Shown in pieces: positions 15,592 to 22,275 of a DNA stretch of 64,000 nt. Source of the stretch: Actinoplanes solisilvae (GTDB taxonomy: Bacteria > Actinomycetota > Actinomycetes > Mycobacteriales > Micromonosporaceae). The first letter of the stretch is position 1. Every line of letters begins with the position of its first letter. Both the position numbers and the translations under genes were made by a program. The stretch covers positions 1 to 64,000 of the forward strand of contig NZ_RJAC01000005.1 in the NCBI RefSeq assembly GCF_003999975.1, in the 5' to 3' direction. Under the pieces are notes generated by a model. It was given only the letters and a program-made list of their open reading frames with translations, was not told the DNA's origin and did not search any database.

Positions 15592-17213
15592 CCGTCTCCA
15601 CGTTGAGCGTCGTACCCGAAGCAACCGCTTCGGGTACGGCCCCCAGCGTCGAGCCGCAACCGCAAAATCTCCTGCCGACCCCCGCGAGGTCACCCTCTGC
15701 AGCAGGAACTCTTACGGCCGCCCCCTCGTGGTGGGTCCGCTCGGCCGACCTGCAGAAGCAGGCGGTCGCCCGCGCCGCCCGCCCCGACTATGACGCCTGG
15801 CTAGCCCACGTCAAACCGGCTTCCGCATGCGTGCGGCCGGTCCGGCTGGCCGGAACCATCGCCACCATCGAAGCCGCCACCGGACGGCTGCTCGCCGAAC
15901 GTGCCACCGCGGACATGCCGGACGGGGTCATCTACAAGCCCTGCGGCAACCGCCGTGAATCAGTGTGCCCGTCCTGCTCGAAGCTGTACCAGCGCGACGC
16001 CTACCAAGTCGTCCGCTCGGGCCTGATCGGCGGCAAGGGAGTCCCGGAGCAGGTCGCCCACCATCCGGCCGTGTTCCCGACGTTCACCGCGCCCGGCTTC
16101 GGTGAGGTCCACACCCGCGCCGTGAAGCGGCACACCTGCACCCGGCGCACCGACTGCGACTGCCGCCCGGAACCGTGCCACGCCCGCCGCGACATCTCGG
16201 TCTGCCCGCACGGTGTCCGGCTCGTGTGCTTCGCCCGCCACGCCGCAACCGATCGCAACCTCGGCACACCGCTGTGCCTTGACTGCTACGACCACGACGC
16301 TCAAGCCGTCTGGAACCTCAGCGCGGGCGAGCTGTGGCGGCGCACCACGATCGCGGTCAACCGGTATGTGCGGCGGCTCTGCCGCGCACGCGGAATCCCC
16401 TACGTGGCAAAGGTTTCCGGCAACGGCAAGGTACGGATGGTCCCGCCCGTACGGCTGTCGTTCGGCAAGGCAGCCGAAATGCAACGGCGCGGCGTCGTGC
16501 ACTTCCACGCCATCGTCCGGCTCGACGGCCTCGACCCAACCGACCCCGCCGCGATCGTCGCGCCCCCCGCCGGGATCGACGCGGCCGACCTGGTCGACGC
16601 GATCGACCACGCGGCCCGGACGGTCAGCTTCGCCACCGAACCGCACCCGGCCGCGCCCGGCGGCTGGCGGATCGGCTGGGGCGAGCAGGTCCTCACCAAG
16701 GTGATCACCGTGGCCGGGGCCGGTGAGGTCACAGACGCCCAGGTCGCCGCCTACCTGGCCAAGTACGCCACCAAGTCGACCGAGGTCACCGGCCACGCCT
16801 CAACTCGACTGACGGACGAGACGGTCAACGTCTACGCCGATCCCGACGGCACCCACACCGAACGACTGGTGGAGGCGTGCTGGATCCTCGGGCGGCCCCG
16901 TGAATGGCGACGGCTGCGACGGTGGGCACACATGCTCGGCTTCGGCGGCCACTTCCTCACCAAGAGCCGCCGCTACTCGATCACCTTCGCCCTGCTCCGC
17001 CACAACCGCGTCGTCTTCCGCCGCACCGAAACGGCCGGCCCCGACGCGGGCGAACCAGTGGCCGAGCCGACCACACTCGTCGTCAACTTCCTGGAGTTCG
17101 TCGGCTCCGGATGGCGGACCCCGGCTGACGCGATGCTCGCCAATACTTCCTCAGCGCTCGCCCGTGACCACCAGCAGGCCGCCAGGCAGTACCTAACCAC
17201 CACAGCGGCCTGA
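15588..17213 (+). CDS. repSA: RepSA-type rolling-circle replication initiator
   Basis: The 541-residue protein starts at GTG 15588. Cysteine clusters at about residues 117-129 (CGNRRESVCPSC) and 185-200 are followed by the family segments FPTFTAPGFGEVHT, an HUH-type metal-binding motif VVHFHAIVRLDG near residue 303, and AYLAKYATKSTE near 388, where the active-site tyrosine is expected. This is the replication initiator of pSAM2-like AICEs, which nicks the double-strand origin and starts rolling-circle replication of the excised form. It ends an eleven-gene run from 9133 with overlaps or short gaps. Confidence 0.9.
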   Translation: MTVSTLSVVPEATASGTAPSVEPQPQNLLPTPARSPSAAGTLTAAPSWWVRSADLQKQAVARAARPDYDAWLAHVKPASACVRPVRLAGTIATIEAATGRLLAERATADMPDGVIYKPCGNRRESVCPSCSKLYQRDAYQVVRSGLIGGKGVPEQVAHHPAVFPTFTAPGFGEVHTRAVKRHTCTRRTDCDCRPEPCHARRDISVCPHGVRLVCFARHAATDRNLGTPLCLDCYDHDAQAVWNLSAGELWRRTTIAVNRYVRRLCRARGIPYVAKVSGNGKVRMVPPVRLSFGKAAEMQRRGVVHFHAIVRLDGLDPTDPAAIVAPPAGIDAADLVDAIDHAARTVSFATEPHPAAPGGWRIGWGEQVLTKVITVAGAGEVTDAQVAAYLAKYATKSTEVTGHASTRLTDETVNVYADPDGTHTERLVEACWILGRPREWRRLRRWAHMLGFGGHFLTKSRRYSITFALLRHNRVVFRRTETAGPDAGEPVAEPTTLVVNFLEFVGSGWRTPADAMLANTSSALARDHQQAARQYLTTTAA

Positions 17214-17224
17214 CCCGCGATCCA

Positions 17225-17257
17225 CCGTCAAGCAATCCCTGACGGCGTTCTTTGACA
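17225..17257. promoter_or_regulatory. Weak terminator and -35-like box between repSA and the xis-int genes
   Basis: CCGTCA (17225-17230) and TGACGG (17240-17245) can pair and are followed by GTTCTTT, a weak terminator for the rep operon. TTGACA at 17252-17257 could be the -35 of a promoter for 17346 onward, but I see no good -10. The remaining leader to 17345 holds no other signal I can support. Confidence 0.35.
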
Positions 17258-17345
17258 ACTCCACAGCGATAGGTGAACCCACCCCCGGCCGGTCCCGAGC
17301 CTTCTCTGTGTCTCTCAGCGCCCAAACCTGGAAGGAAACACTCCT

Positions 17346-17549
17346 GTGACAGTTCGAACCCGGCCCCTGCTGTCGGTCCGTCTCATCGGACGTCCCGATG
17401 TCGTCGCCGAGCAGAAGGCCTATCTGATTGCCCACCTGAGGCGGACGCTTGGCGACCGCACCGTCTGCCGAACCAGTACCCATCCCGCCGATTACCGCAA
17501 CGACATCCGTGTCTACCTCACCGTGAAGGAGGTTCCCCGAGATGACTGA
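17346..17549 (+). CDS. Small protein upstream of xis
   Basis: This 67-residue protein starts at GTG 17346, preceded by GGAAGGAAA at a slightly long distance. It has an N-terminal strand LLSVRLIGRPDVV, a helix EQKAYLIAHLRRTLG and a C-terminal strand DIRVYLTVKEV, a compact alpha/beta shape. Its last 8 bases overlap xis. No family recognised; small proteins in this place are usual in AICEs. Confidence 0.6.
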   Translation: MTVRTRPLLSVRLIGRPDVVAEQKAYLIAHLRRTLGDRTVCRTSTHPADYRNDIRVYLTVKEVPRDD

Positions 17550-17727
17550 CTCGCAATCCGACGATCTCTGGTCCATCGAACGCACTGCGCAATACCTCGG
17601 GATTCCGGTGGCCACGCTTTACCAGTGGCGGCATCGCCGCACCGGTCCGCCAGGTCGGCGGGTTGGGCGCTACATCCGCTACGACCCGGCCGAGGTCCGA
17701 GACTGGTACTACAGGCAGGCAGCCTGA
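17542..17727 (+). CDS. xis: Excisionase-like HTH protein
   Basis: The 61-residue protein is a single MerR/HTH_17-type winged helix: WSIERTAQYLGIPVATLYQW followed by RRVGRYIRYDPAEVRDWYY. This is the size and fold of AICE excisionases, which bend attachment-site DNA and drive the integrase toward excision. Its TGA shares a base with the integrase ATG (TGATG), the standard xis-int coupling. Confidence 0.85.
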   Translation: MTDSQSDDLWSIERTAQYLGIPVATLYQWRHRRTGPPGRRVGRYIRYDPAEVRDWYYRQAA

Positions 17728-18929
17728 TGCCTATCGACGACCTTTGGTACCTAAGGGCGCGCGGTCCGAACCGGGAACGGCTGCCATCGAAGCGACACGG
17801 CCGGGGCAAACGGTGGCGAGTCCGCTGGAACGATGACCAGGGGCAGGCGCGCGAACGCCTGTTCGAACGCAAGGTCGATGCGGAACTCTTCGACGCAAAC
17901 GTCCGGGCCGACGTCAGCCGAGGCCAGTACATTGACGATCGGGCAGGAAGGGCCACCGTCAGCTCTCTCGCCGAGCAGTGGCGAGAGAGCCAGTTGCATA
18001 TCGAAAGCACGGCGATCCGGGTCGAGCACGCCATTCGCCTGCACATCCTGCCGGGCCTCGGACAGCTGCAGATCGGGCAGGTTCGCCGGAGCAAGGTGCA
18101 GGCATGGGTGCGGGACCGCAGTCTTGTACTAGCGCCGACCACGCTGCGGGTGGTCTACGGCTATCTGAACGCGATGTTCAGCCTGGCGGTCCGCGACCGG
18201 CTCATCGGCATCTCGCCTTGCACCGACATCCGGCTACCCGTCGTCGACCGTGGTAAGCGGGTCATCCCGTCACCCGAGCAGGTGCACCGGTTGGCGGAAC
18301 TCATGCCAGCTCGCCTCTCAGCGGCCGTCTACGTGGCAGCCGGTTGTGGGCTGAGGCTGGGAGAGGTGCTCGGCCTGGAGATCGAAGACATCGACTTTGA
18401 TCGGGCGGAGTTGTCGGTCCGGCAGCAGCTCAAGTCACACAAGGGCCGGCCGCCGTATCTCGGTCGGCCGAAGACCAAGACCAGCGTCCGGACGGTAGAG
18501 CTGCCGGATGTTGTCGCGGCGGCTCTCCGCGAACATTTGGAGGGCACTGGTGCCCCGGTTGAGATCGACGACGACACGGACCCACGGCGTCCGGTGCGAC
18601 GACCGGCGGCGTTGGTGTTCAGAGGTGCTGACGGCAACCCCGTGATCGCATCGACGTTCTCGCGAACCTGGACGCCTGTGCGGGCGAAGGTGGGGTTGCC
18701 GATGCGGTGGGGATTCCACGGGCTCCGGCACTACTACGCGACTCTGCTGATCCACGCTGGTGCGAGCGTCAAGACGGTGCAACTGGCGCTTGGCCACTCG
18801 ACACCCACGGTGACGCTCAACGAGTACGTGCACGAATGGCCGGACGCGCTTGACCGCACGCGCTCCCTGGTCGATGGCGCGCTCGGGCAACGCGAAACGG
18901 CGGCCACCTCGACCAGGGGCCGAGCATGA
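17727..18929 (+). CDS. int: Site-specific tyrosine recombinase (integrase)
   Basis: This is a 400-residue protein read from ATG 17727; the open frame further upstream overlaps xis and is not used. It has an N-terminal arm-binding region, a SAM-like core-binding domain (about 75-165) and a catalytic domain. The catalytic residues are Arg in GCGLRLGEV (about 205), His-x-x-Arg in FHGLRHYYAT (about 330) and Tyr in TVTLNEYVHEW (about 366). It recombines the 27-bp site in glnA. Its last 14 codons coincide with the homologue of the glnA terminator, so this DNA is both coding and a terminator for glnA. Confidence 0.95.
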   Translation: MPIDDLWYLRARGPNRERLPSKRHGRGKRWRVRWNDDQGQARERLFERKVDAELFDANVRADVSRGQYIDDRAGRATVSSLAEQWRESQLHIESTAIRVEHAIRLHILPGLGQLQIGQVRRSKVQAWVRDRSLVLAPTTLRVVYGYLNAMFSLAVRDRLIGISPCTDIRLPVVDRGKRVIPSPEQVHRLAELMPARLSAAVYVAAGCGLRLGEVLGLEIEDIDFDRAELSVRQQLKSHKGRPPYLGRPKTKTSVRTVELPDVVAAALREHLEGTGAPVEIDDDTDPRRPVRRPAALVFRGADGNPVIASTFSRTWTPVRAKVGLPMRWGFHGLRHYYATLLIHAGASVKTVQLALGHSTPTVTLNEYVHEWPDALDRTRSLVDGALGQRETAATSTRGRA

Positions 18930-18940
18930 CCGCCGTTCCT
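18889..18940. terminator. Element-borne copy of the glnA terminator
   Basis: The first 20 bases (18889-18908) are identical to 6233-6252, the left arm of the chromosomal glnA terminator. TGACCGCCGTT (18927-18937) is identical to 6271-6281, and the two blocks are the same 38 bp apart in both places, while the loop differs. The hairpin overlaps the end of int (stop 18927-18929). It would terminate minus-strand transcripts leaving glnA. Confidence 0.75.
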
Positions 18941-18942
18941 CA

Positions 18943-18969
18943 ATCTGTGCCCACGTTGTGCCCAAGATC
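18943..18969. repeat. Paired TGTGCCC repeats, candidate integrase arm sites (right)
   Basis: TGTGCCC occurs at 18946-18952 and 18957-18963, 11 bp apart, framed by ATC and GATC as at the left end (6447-6475). It lies 40 bp inside attR. The matching layout at both ends supports a role in binding the integrase or Xis. Confidence 0.55.
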
Positions 18970-19008
18970 GGACCAGCGGCTGTTTTCGCTGGTCAAGGGC
19001 CTAGTGAC

Positions 19009-19035
19009 GGTCAGACGTTGTAGTACATCTCGAAC
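19009..19035. repeat. attR: 27-bp site overlapping the glnA 3' end
   Basis: This is identical to 6315-6341. It contains the last eight sense codons and the stop of glnA on the minus strand, so integration rebuilds an intact glnA reading frame. AICEs are best known from tRNA targets, and no tRNA gene is present at either end here. Confidence 0.92.
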
Positions 19036-20438
19036 TCGTGCGGGGTCGGGCGGAGGCGTACCGGGTCGATCTCGTTGGCGCGCTTCCAGTCGATCCAGGT
19101 GGAGATCAGGTCGTCGGTGAAGACGCCGCCGGCGGTCAGGAACTCGTGGTCGTTCTCGAGGCTGTTCAGAACGGCGTCGAGCGAGCCGGGGACCTGCTTG
19201 ACGTCGCCCCACTCCTCCGGCGGGAGGTCGTAGAGGTCCTTGTCGATCGGGGCCGGGGGCTCGATCTTGTTCTTGATGCCGTCGAGGCCGGCCATCATCT
19301 GGGCCGAGAACGCCAGGTAGGGGTTGCTCGACGGGTCGGGCACGCGGAACTCGACGCGCTTGGCCTTCGGGTTGCTGCCCGTCACCGGGATGCGGGTGCA
19401 GGCGGAGCGGTTGCGCTGCGAGTAGACCAGGTTGACCGGGGCCTCGTAGCCGGGCACCAGGCGCCGGTAGGAGTTGACGGTCGGGTTGGTGAACGCGAGC
19501 AGCGACGGCGCGTGGTGCAGGAGGCCGCCGATGTACCAGCGGGCCGTGTCCGACAGGCCGGCGTAGCCGGTCTCGTCGTAGAACAGCGGCTCGCCGCCCA
19601 GCCACAGCGACTGGTGGGTGTGCATGCCCGAGCCGTTGTCGCCGAACAGCGGCTTCGGCATGAACGTGGCGGTCTTGCCGTGCTCCCAGGCGGTGTTCTT
19701 GATGATGTACTTGAACATCTGCATCTGGTCGCCGGCGTGCAGCAGGGTCGAGAACTTGTAGTTGATCTCGGCCTGGCCGGCGGTGCCGACCTCGTGGTGC
19801 GAGCGCTCGACGGTGAAGCCGACGTCGATCAGGCGGCGGACCATCGCGTCACGCAGGTCGCTGTAGTGGTCGAGCGGCGAGACCGGGAAGTAGCCGCCCT
19901 TGTACGCGGTCTTGTAGCCCTTGTTGCCGCCGTCTTCCTCGCGTCCCGAGTTCCAGGCGCCCTCGATCGAGTCGATGTAGTAGAACGACTCGTTGGCCGA
20001 GGTGGAGTGACGGATCGAGTCGAAGATGTAGAACTCCGCCTCGGCGCCGAAGTAGGCGGTGTCGGCGATGCCGCTGGAGGCCAGGTAGGTCTCGGCCTTC
20101 TTCGCCACGTTGCGCGGGTCACGCGAGTAGGCCTCGCGGGTGAACGGGTCGTGGATGAAGAAGTTCAGCGCCAGCGTCTTCTGGATGCGGAACGGGTCGA
20201 TGAAGGCCGTGGTGACGTCCGGCAGCAGCATCATGTCGGACTCGTGGATGGCCTGGAACCCGCGGATCGAGGACCCGTCGAAGGCGAGGCCGTCGGTGAC
20301 GACGCTGTCGTCGAACGACTCGACCGGCATGTTGAAGTGCTGCATCACACCGGGCAGGTCACAGAACCGTACGTCGACGAACTTGACGTCCTCGTCCTTG
20401 AGGTATCGCAGCAATTCCTCGGGGTTGGCGAACAACAC
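19011..20438 (-). CDS. glnA: Type I glutamine synthetase
   Basis: This 475-residue enzyme makes glutamine from glutamate, ammonia and ATP. It starts at GTG 20438 after AGGAGGA. GSI-beta features are present: [16 protein letters not shown], the [12 protein letters not shown] metal and ATP region, [17 protein letters not shown], and the adenylylation loop [11 protein letters not shown] with Tyr403. It should therefore be regulated by GlnE. A four-half-site GlnR box lies 83-120 bp upstream of the start codon. The last eight codons are the AICE attachment site and are intact. Confidence 0.97.
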   Translation of the reverse strand: MLFANPEELLRYLKDEDVKFVDVRFCDLPGVMQHFNMPVESFDDSVVTDGLAFDGSSIRGFQAIHESDMMLLPDVTTAFIDPFRIQKTLALNFFIHDPFTREAYSRDPRNVAKKAETYLASSGIADTAYFGAEAEFYIFDSIRHSTSANESFYYIDSIEGAWNSGREEDGGNKGYKTAYKGGYFPVSPLDHYSDLRDAMVRRLIDVGFTVERSHHEVGTAGQAEINYKFSTLLHAGDQMQMFKYIIKNTAWEHGKTATFMPKPLFGDNGSGMHTHQSLWLGGEPLFYDETGYAGLSDTARWYIGGLLHHAPSLLAFTNPTVNSYRRLVPGYEAPVNLVYSQRNRSACTRIPVTGSNPKAKRVEFRVPDPSSNPYLAFSAQMMAGLDGIKNKIEPPAPIDKDLYDLPPEEWGDVKQVPGSLDAVLNSLENDHEFLTAGGVFTDDLISTWIDWKRANEIDPVRLRPTPHEFEMYYNV

Positions 20439-20520
20439 GTCCTCCTGGCACAGAATTCCGATACCGGGGCGGCGTGGAACCGCCGCATGGTTAAGCTGGT
20501 CGCGACGCTATGGGGCCGGA

Positions 20521-20558
20521 GTTGCCCAGGCGTATCCCGATTGTTTCCGTCGTGTTAC
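20521..20558 (-). promoter_or_regulatory. GlnR operator upstream of glnA
   Basis: Read on the minus strand the site is GTAAC-N6-GAAAC-N6-GATAC-N6-GCAAC, with all three spacers exactly 6 bases. The first pair matches the actinobacterial GlnR a-site/b-site consensus (GTNAC-N6-GAAAC) perfectly and the second pair in part. It lies 83-120 bp before the glnA start, the usual position for nitrogen-dependent control. Confidence 0.8.
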
Positions 20559-20668
20559 GGGCACTGTGATGTACTCGTGCCGGGCCTAGGTCGCGATCAA
20601 GGCGACGTTACCGCGAAGCCGCCGCCCGCGCGCCGGGTCGGCGATTCCGGGCCGGTTACGCTGGGCCT

Positions 20669-21061
20669 ATGGCAAGCAGCAAGGCACCGTACGGCCCGGT
20701 TGATCTCACCACGGTCCCGATGGCGAATTTCGGCCGGCGGCTGGGTGCCCTGGCGATCGACTGGCTCCTCTGCACGATCGTGGCCGGCCTTTTCGTCGAT
20801 GATCTGCGGGCCAACCCGTGGCCCCAGCTCGGGGTTTTCGTGCTGGTCAACGCGTTCTTCCTGGGCCTGTTCGGCCAGACTCCGGGCATGGCCGTGCTGC
20901 GCCTGCGCGTGATCTCCATTGCGGACGGTGGCGCGATCGGCCTGCTCCGCGGGATCGTCCGGGCCGTCCTGCTGGCCCTGGTCATCCCCGCTCTGATCAA
21001 CGACAGCAACGGCCGCGGCCTGCACGATCGCGCTGCCCGCTCGGTCGTGATCCGCCGCTGA
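20669..21061 (+). CDS. RDD family membrane protein
   Basis: The 130-residue protein has the RDD signature near its start: FGRRLGALAIDWLLCTIVAG. Three membrane helices follow and it ends with GLHDRAARSVVIRR, the typical C-terminal end of actinobacterial RDD proteins. A TACGCT at 20657-20662 would start transcription at about the ATG, suggesting a leaderless message. Its place beside glnA matches the order in M. tuberculosis (Rv2219A). The molecular role is unknown. Confidence 0.88.
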   Translation: MASSKAPYGPVDLTTVPMANFGRRLGALAIDWLLCTIVAGLFVDDLRANPWPQLGVFVLVNAFFLGLFGQTPGMAVLRLRVISIADGGAIGLLRGIVRAVLLALVIPALINDSNGRGLHDRAARSVVIRR

Positions 21062-21072
21062 CCCCGCAAAGA

Positions 21073-21112
21073 CCGAAGACCCTTCCCGCGTACGGCCGGG
21101 AGGGGTCTTCGG
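21073..21112. terminator. Bidirectional terminator between RDD and DUF4191 genes
   Basis: CCGAAGACCCTTCCCG (21073-21088) pairs with CGGGAGGGGTCTTCGG (21097-21112) with one G-T pair. The hairpin is 11 bp beyond the RDD stop and about 100 bp beyond the DUF4191 stop on the opposite strand. Confidence 0.8.
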
Positions 21113-21216
21113 TTGAAGCGGTCGATTTCGGCGAACGCCTCGAACGCGTCGCGCGCTTGGGGTCGTACGCCTGAAGTAGGTCTTATGTCTTTGTCGGCGC
21201 TTGTCTTTGTCGGAGC

Positions 21217-21909
21217 TCAGCGCGGGCGCTGCTGGCGGAACGCGCCCTTGGTCGGCCGCATGTTCTTGGGGATCGCGCCCTTGGGCATCTGGGGGCGGGC
21301 CATCAGCGCGCCGAGACGCTTGTCGAGGGCGTTCACGTCTTTGCCGGTGAGGTTGCGCGGCAGGCGCATCATCGTCGAGCGCACCTTGCGGACGGGGAGC
21401 TGGCCGTCCTCGCTGCCGATCACGTAGTCGTAGAGCGGCGCGTTGCCGATGACCTTGGAGAGACGCTTCTTCTCCTGGCCGAGCAGGCTGCGGACGCGCT
21501 GGGGGTTGCCCTCGGCCAGCAGGATCACGCCGGGCCGGCCGATCACCACGTGCACCATGTCGAACTGGGTCGTCGACGCGGCCGCCGGACGCACCCGCCA
21601 GTCACCGCGCATGTTCTCGATCAGCGAGGCGGCGGCGCCGGGCTGGCCCTCGGCCGCGTTCATCATCGCCGCGTTGGACCGCAGGTTCAGCACGATCACG
21701 GCGGCCAGCAGGGTGACCATGATGCCGATCGGCAGGTAGATCCAGCCGAAGCCGAGCAGGATCAGGAGAACGGTGAGGGCCAGCGGGATGAGCACGGCCG
21801 CGGCCAGCAGCGGGACGAACCACTTGTCCTGCTTCGCGGTGAACGAGAACACCTGCCCGATCTGCTTCAGGCGCGTGCCGAACGACACCTTCTCCTGGGG
21901 TTTTGCCAT
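21217..21909 (-). CDS. DUF4191 membrane protein
   Basis: This is a 230-residue protein with two membrane helices (about 31-50 and 54-75) and a cytoplasmic C-terminal domain. Family-typical segments are VHVVIGRPGVILLAEGNPQR, LLGQEKKRLSKVIGNAPLYD and VRKVRSTMMRLPRNLTG. The family is conserved across actinobacteria beside lipA and glnA (Rv2219 in M. tuberculosis), but the function is not known. Confidence 0.88.
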   Translation of the reverse strand: MAKPQEKVSFGTRLKQIGQVFSFTAKQDKWFVPLLAAAVLIPLALTVLLILLGFGWIYLPIGIMVTLLAAVIVLNLRSNAAMMNAAEGQPGAAASLIENMRGDWRVRPAAASTTQFDMVHVVIGRPGVILLAEGNPQRVRSLLGQEKKRLSKVIGNAPLYDYVIGSEDGQLPVRKVRSTMMRLPRNLTGKDVNALDKRLGALMARPQMPKGAIPKNMRPTKGAFRQQRPR

Positions 21910-22089
21910 AACTCGAAAGTGTAGTGGGACGGGTACGTCTTACGCGGACCCCCTCCTTACCCGTGGCTCAGCGGTGGGTAAGGGGGGTGGCGCCGCCAAT
22001 ATGGGGCAGCTTCCCCATGCGCGCGGGGGGCCTTCCCGCGAAGAGTTCAGGTCAGCAAGCACCGACTCTTCGCCTCGAAGGAGCCCACG

Positions 22090-22275
22090 ATGTTCCCGTA
22101 CAACGACCCGCAGGCCATGCTCGACATCCACCGCCAGCGCGCCGCTGAGCTGTCCCGGCACGCCGCTTCGACGCGGGCCGCGCGCGAGGCCGGCTCGACC
22201 CGTGTGAGCCGCTTCGGCCGCTGGCCGCGCCGGTCCCGGGGAGAGCAGGCCGGCCACGCTGCCGTCACGGCGTGA
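22090..22275 (+). CDS. Small Arg-rich protein coupled to the LuxR-type regulator
   Basis: The 61-residue protein begins at ATG 22090 after GAAGGAG at good spacing. It is a soluble, Arg/Ala-rich peptide with a helical start (NDPQAMLDIHRQRAAELSRH). Its TGA overlaps the GTG of the next gene in a GTGA, so translation is probably coupled. No family recognised. The 180 bp before it contain only a GC-rich hairpin (21948-21988). Confidence 0.5.
   Translation: MFPYNDPQAMLDIHRQRAAELSRHAASTRAAREAGSTRVSRFGRWPRRSRGEQAGHAAVTA

Larger units (their letters stand above)
6315..19035. mobile_element. Integrated AICE inserted at the 3' end of glnA
   Basis: The element is bounded by a perfect 27-bp direct repeat (6315-6341 and 19009-19035). 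It encodes a tyrosine integrase and Xis next to the right end, a RepSA-type initiator, an FtsK-like translocase ATPase, SSB, a Spd-like membrane protein and XRE regulators. That is the gene set of actinomycete integrative and conjugative elements of the pSAM2 type, which move as double-stranded DNA through a single FtsK/TraB motor. The size of 12.7 kb is within their usual range. No Pra activator or NUDIX gene was recognised. The right repeat lies within the intact glnA coding end. Confidence 0.92.

Noticed and set aside
21948..21988. GC-rich hairpin as a terminator
   Set aside because: It lies between two divergent starts (DUF4191 and the small gene at 22090), so there is no transcript end to serve. 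It may be a regulatory fold, but nothing supports that.
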